From positions 1 through 10,187 of the forward strand of contig UZAE01002149.1 in assembly GCA_900617975.1 (NCBI GenBank): a DNA stretch of 10,187 bases, read 5' to 3'. The translations under genes and the position numbers were made by a program. The notes below the pieces were generated by a model. The model searched no databases. It worked only from the letters and a program-made list of their open reading frames with translations, and was not told the origin of the DNA. This stretch comes from Rodentolepis nana (taxonomy: Eukaryota > Platyhelminthes > Cestoda > Cyclophyllidea > Hymenolepididae). Positions within the stretch are counted from its first letter, which is position 1. Each line of letters opens with the position of its first letter. Shown piece after piece: positions 8,420 through 10,187 of this stretch.

Positions 8420-8800
8420 TTAAGAGGACTTTAGTTTGGGAACAGGAATGTGCGATAGACTTACCTCGACGTGGTGTACCCTGGGCAACGTATACTCATA
8501 CGGCAAAAAGTCCATTAACCGGTAGTCGACTTCTCTATGTCATATTCGGTCCATTAACCGGTAGTCGACTTCTGACTTCAAACTACCATGATCCCACTGT
8601 ATGTCTAATTCGATCACTTCCATCGTACTTATCCTACCTTTTCTCTGCCTTTGTGTTTGTTTTTCTCTTTTACATCCGTGAATCACTCTTCTGTCTTCCA
8701 CTTTTTCTCACTTTGATATTCCTCCCCTCTGTGAAGCCCAAAGTCAGCCAAAGGGCTAATGGTAAGTATCATATTGCCCGCAATTTGATATAAATAAATA
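8420..8800 (+). mobile_element. Dispersed retroposon-like repeat, copy A
   Basis: This copy aligns over most of its length with the minus-strand copy at 9637-9990. Shared blocks include TGTGCGATAGACTTA, CCCTGGGCA, TATACTCATAC, ACTTCTGACTTC, TTTTCTCTGCCTTTGTGT, CTCTTTTACATC, TGTGAATCA, ATTCCTCCCC and GATATAAATAAATA. By eye, roughly four of five bases agree where the alignment is clear. Both copies end at the same TATAAATAAATA tail and then diverge, which is how retroposon 3' ends look. A 130-codon frame (8401-8793) contains ECAIDLPRRGVPWATYTHTAKSP, similar to the frame in copy B, but it shows no reverse transcriptase, integrase or other enzyme motif. It is probably a non-autonomous element or a short 3' piece of a larger one. 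The 5' limit is uncertain. Confidence 0.65.
8510..8573 (+). repeat. 25-bp perfect direct duplication inside copy A
   Basis: The 25-bp unit beginning GTCCATTAACCGGTAGTCGA occurs at 8510-8534 and again, identical, at 8549-8573, a period of 39 bp with a 14-nt spacer. Copy B has the equivalent segment once, so this is a duplication private to copy A. The period is a multiple of three and leaves the surrounding frame open. Perfect identity suggests a recent event compared with the divergence between copies. Confidence 0.92.
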
Positions 8801-9636
8801 GTTAGGGAAAAATGCTCCATATTGTGGTAATTCTTCCATTGACCAATGTTTACGCCAGATTCATAGCTAATTTAGCATTCTTTGATATATCAGACTGATT
8901 TGAAATACTAGGGGGACTTTTAAAATTTGACTCTTTAAATGTGCCTATCTTTAAGCTAACTATTAACTAATTAAATTCCGTAAAATTGATTCAGTAATGA
9001 TGCATGGCTGTTCAAATTTCTGATAGGTTGAATCGATTTAGGAAATAAAGGCTTAATGTATTTTCAATGACGGATGCACATTAATTGAGCCAAACCTCTA
9101 TAAACCACTACCATTCCAGCAATTATCTCAGCATTGCTCGAATTTCGAACGGAAATCGTAAGTTCATACAGCCTCACATCCTTATTCCAATTGTCTATGA
9201 ACAGATTCGCGAAATCGGTCAACTGCCATACTGTACGTAATTTCACTCCCTACTTACTCTTACCCAGTACCCTTGCTTCCCTCTAACTCCTTATACCTCA
9301 TTTCCACCTTTTCTCGCGTATTCCTTTCCAGTTGACTAAGGCACATTCTGCCAAACCACCTCCTAGCCTTCTCCTATTAGCCTTGGAAAGGTCATTCATT
9401 CTTGGAGGAAATATTCAGCCTGGCTCGGAAAGTAGCTTTATTTTGGATCAGGGCTAATTTGGACACCCCTTAACAATTCAACCAACAGCAAACAAAAATT
9501 ATCAAAAAAAACAGAGAAGCTCTATTAGTGTTTCTTCCGCGTCTTCTGTTTTCTGTTTACCCACCATTACATATATCATACGTTTGCTACCAGTAATATT
9601 CATTTCTTTTCTTTTTGCAATTTCATATTCCAATTT
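8801..9636. other. Stretch between the two inverted repeat copies, partly C/T-rich
   Basis: The first 260 bp are plain AT-rich DNA. From about 9060 to 9480 the base composition changes: higher GC, with a pyrimidine-rich plus strand at 9240-9400. A 60-codon minus-strand frame at 9064-9246 reads MKLRTVWQLTDFANLF and onward. I do not recognise it. This part may be another interspersed repeat or an unannotated exon, and nothing else in the window matches it. Confidence 0.45.
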
Positions 9637-9990
9637 TATTTATTTATATCGAATGGCAGGTGTTTTGATAGCTATCATTAGTCATTTACCTGACTTCGGT
9701 CTTCACTGCGGGGAGGAACACCAAAGTGAAAACAATTCGAGAGGGGGGGGGACAGCAGAATGATTCACAGATGTAAAAGAGACAGACAGACACAAAGGCA
9801 GAGAAAAGCGTAAGGTGAGTACTGTGAAGTTTGTGGAATATGACATACAATCGGGCAATGGTAGTTCGAAGTCAGAAGTTAACTGCCGGTTTATAGGCAT
9901 TTTTGTTGTATGAGTATACACTGCCCAGGGTGGATTTAAGTCTATCGCACACCCCTCACATTCCATATTATTTCGGCACTTAAACCTCCT
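9637..9990 (-). mobile_element. Dispersed retroposon-like repeat, copy B
   Basis: This is the inverted counterpart of copy A and shares the blocks listed there on the minus strand, ending in GATATAAATAAATA near 9637-9650. It lacks about nine bases found in copies A and C after GATAGACTTA (the ACGTGGTG part). It carries GGAATGTGAGGGGTGTGCG upstream, most of which copy C also has and copy A partly lacks. A 113-codon frame (10044-9703) contains ECEGCAIDLNPPWAVYTHTTKMP, parallel to the copy A peptide. A run of nine G on the plus strand (9743-9751) replaces a CTTCCACTTTT-like stretch of copy A. The 5' limit is uncertain. Confidence 0.65.
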
Positions 9991-10187
9991 ACTTGTGTAT
10001 GCATCCAGATGGACAATCTGGAATTTATCATTGTCATTATTCACATGGAGCGTTTTAATATCTGTATTTTACCTTTAGATGTAATCTTTAAGTTCAACTC
10101 AATTGCTAGCTCACCTAGAACTTTCATTGAAATTTTCTGAAGAGCTATTAGAGATTCTATTTCTTTTTCATGCAAAATTGCATGTAA
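9991..10187. other. Unassigned right edge
   Basis: AT-rich sequence in which I see no gene, no repeat shared with the rest of the window and no RNA structure. Confidence 0.5.

Noticed and set aside
8420..9990. A foldback or DNA transposon with long terminal inverted repeats formed by copies A and B
   Set aside because: Both copies end on the inner side with the same TAAA-type tail, as retroposon 3' ends do. Copy C at the left edge is a separate occurrence, and no transposase-like frame lies between A and B. Two independent insertions explain the layout better.

Overview
The window looks like AT-rich animal nuclear DNA with spliced genes, short introns, sparse coding content and scattered repeats. 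Two protein-coding genes can be supported. Both were placed by matching protein motifs by eye, so no database confirms them. The inferred introns measure about 35, 69 and 75 nt, plus one of more than 2.9 kb. Very short introns beside very long ones, and a divergent COX7C, suggest a parasitic flatworm. From memory, tapeworm intron lengths peak near 36 and 73 nt, which favours a cestode, but the lineage call is only moderate to weak.

Layout. Positions 1-2947 are read as the large second coding intron of a minus-strand ZFAND4-like gene whose 3' end lies off the left edge. It holds a repeat fragment at the edge, an AG microsatellite and two near-identical poly-C tracts. Positions 2948-4325 carry two coding exons of that gene: a 76-residue N-terminal ubiquitin-like domain ending in LRGG, then a long Ser/Thr/Pro-rich region and a basic helix. 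A probable 5' UTR intron and a uORF lie just upstream. Positions 4651-6727 are non-coding, with tandem hairpins near 6351-6402. Positions 6742-7091 encode a plus-strand cytochrome c oxidase subunit 7C homologue. Its mitochondrial presequence appears to be split by a 35-nt intron, and a polyadenylation signal follows 39 nt after the stop.

The right third (7150-10187) has no recognisable host gene. It holds two diverged copies of one dispersed repeat in opposite orientation (about 8420-8800 plus, 9637-9990 minus). Both end in the same short TAAA-type tail, which fits retroposon insertion. A third, truncated copy sits at the left edge.

The two genes are transcribed divergently from start codons 2.4 kb apart and have unrelated roles (a ubiquitin-like/AN1 protein and a respiratory-chain subunit). 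Nothing in the sequence links them functionally.
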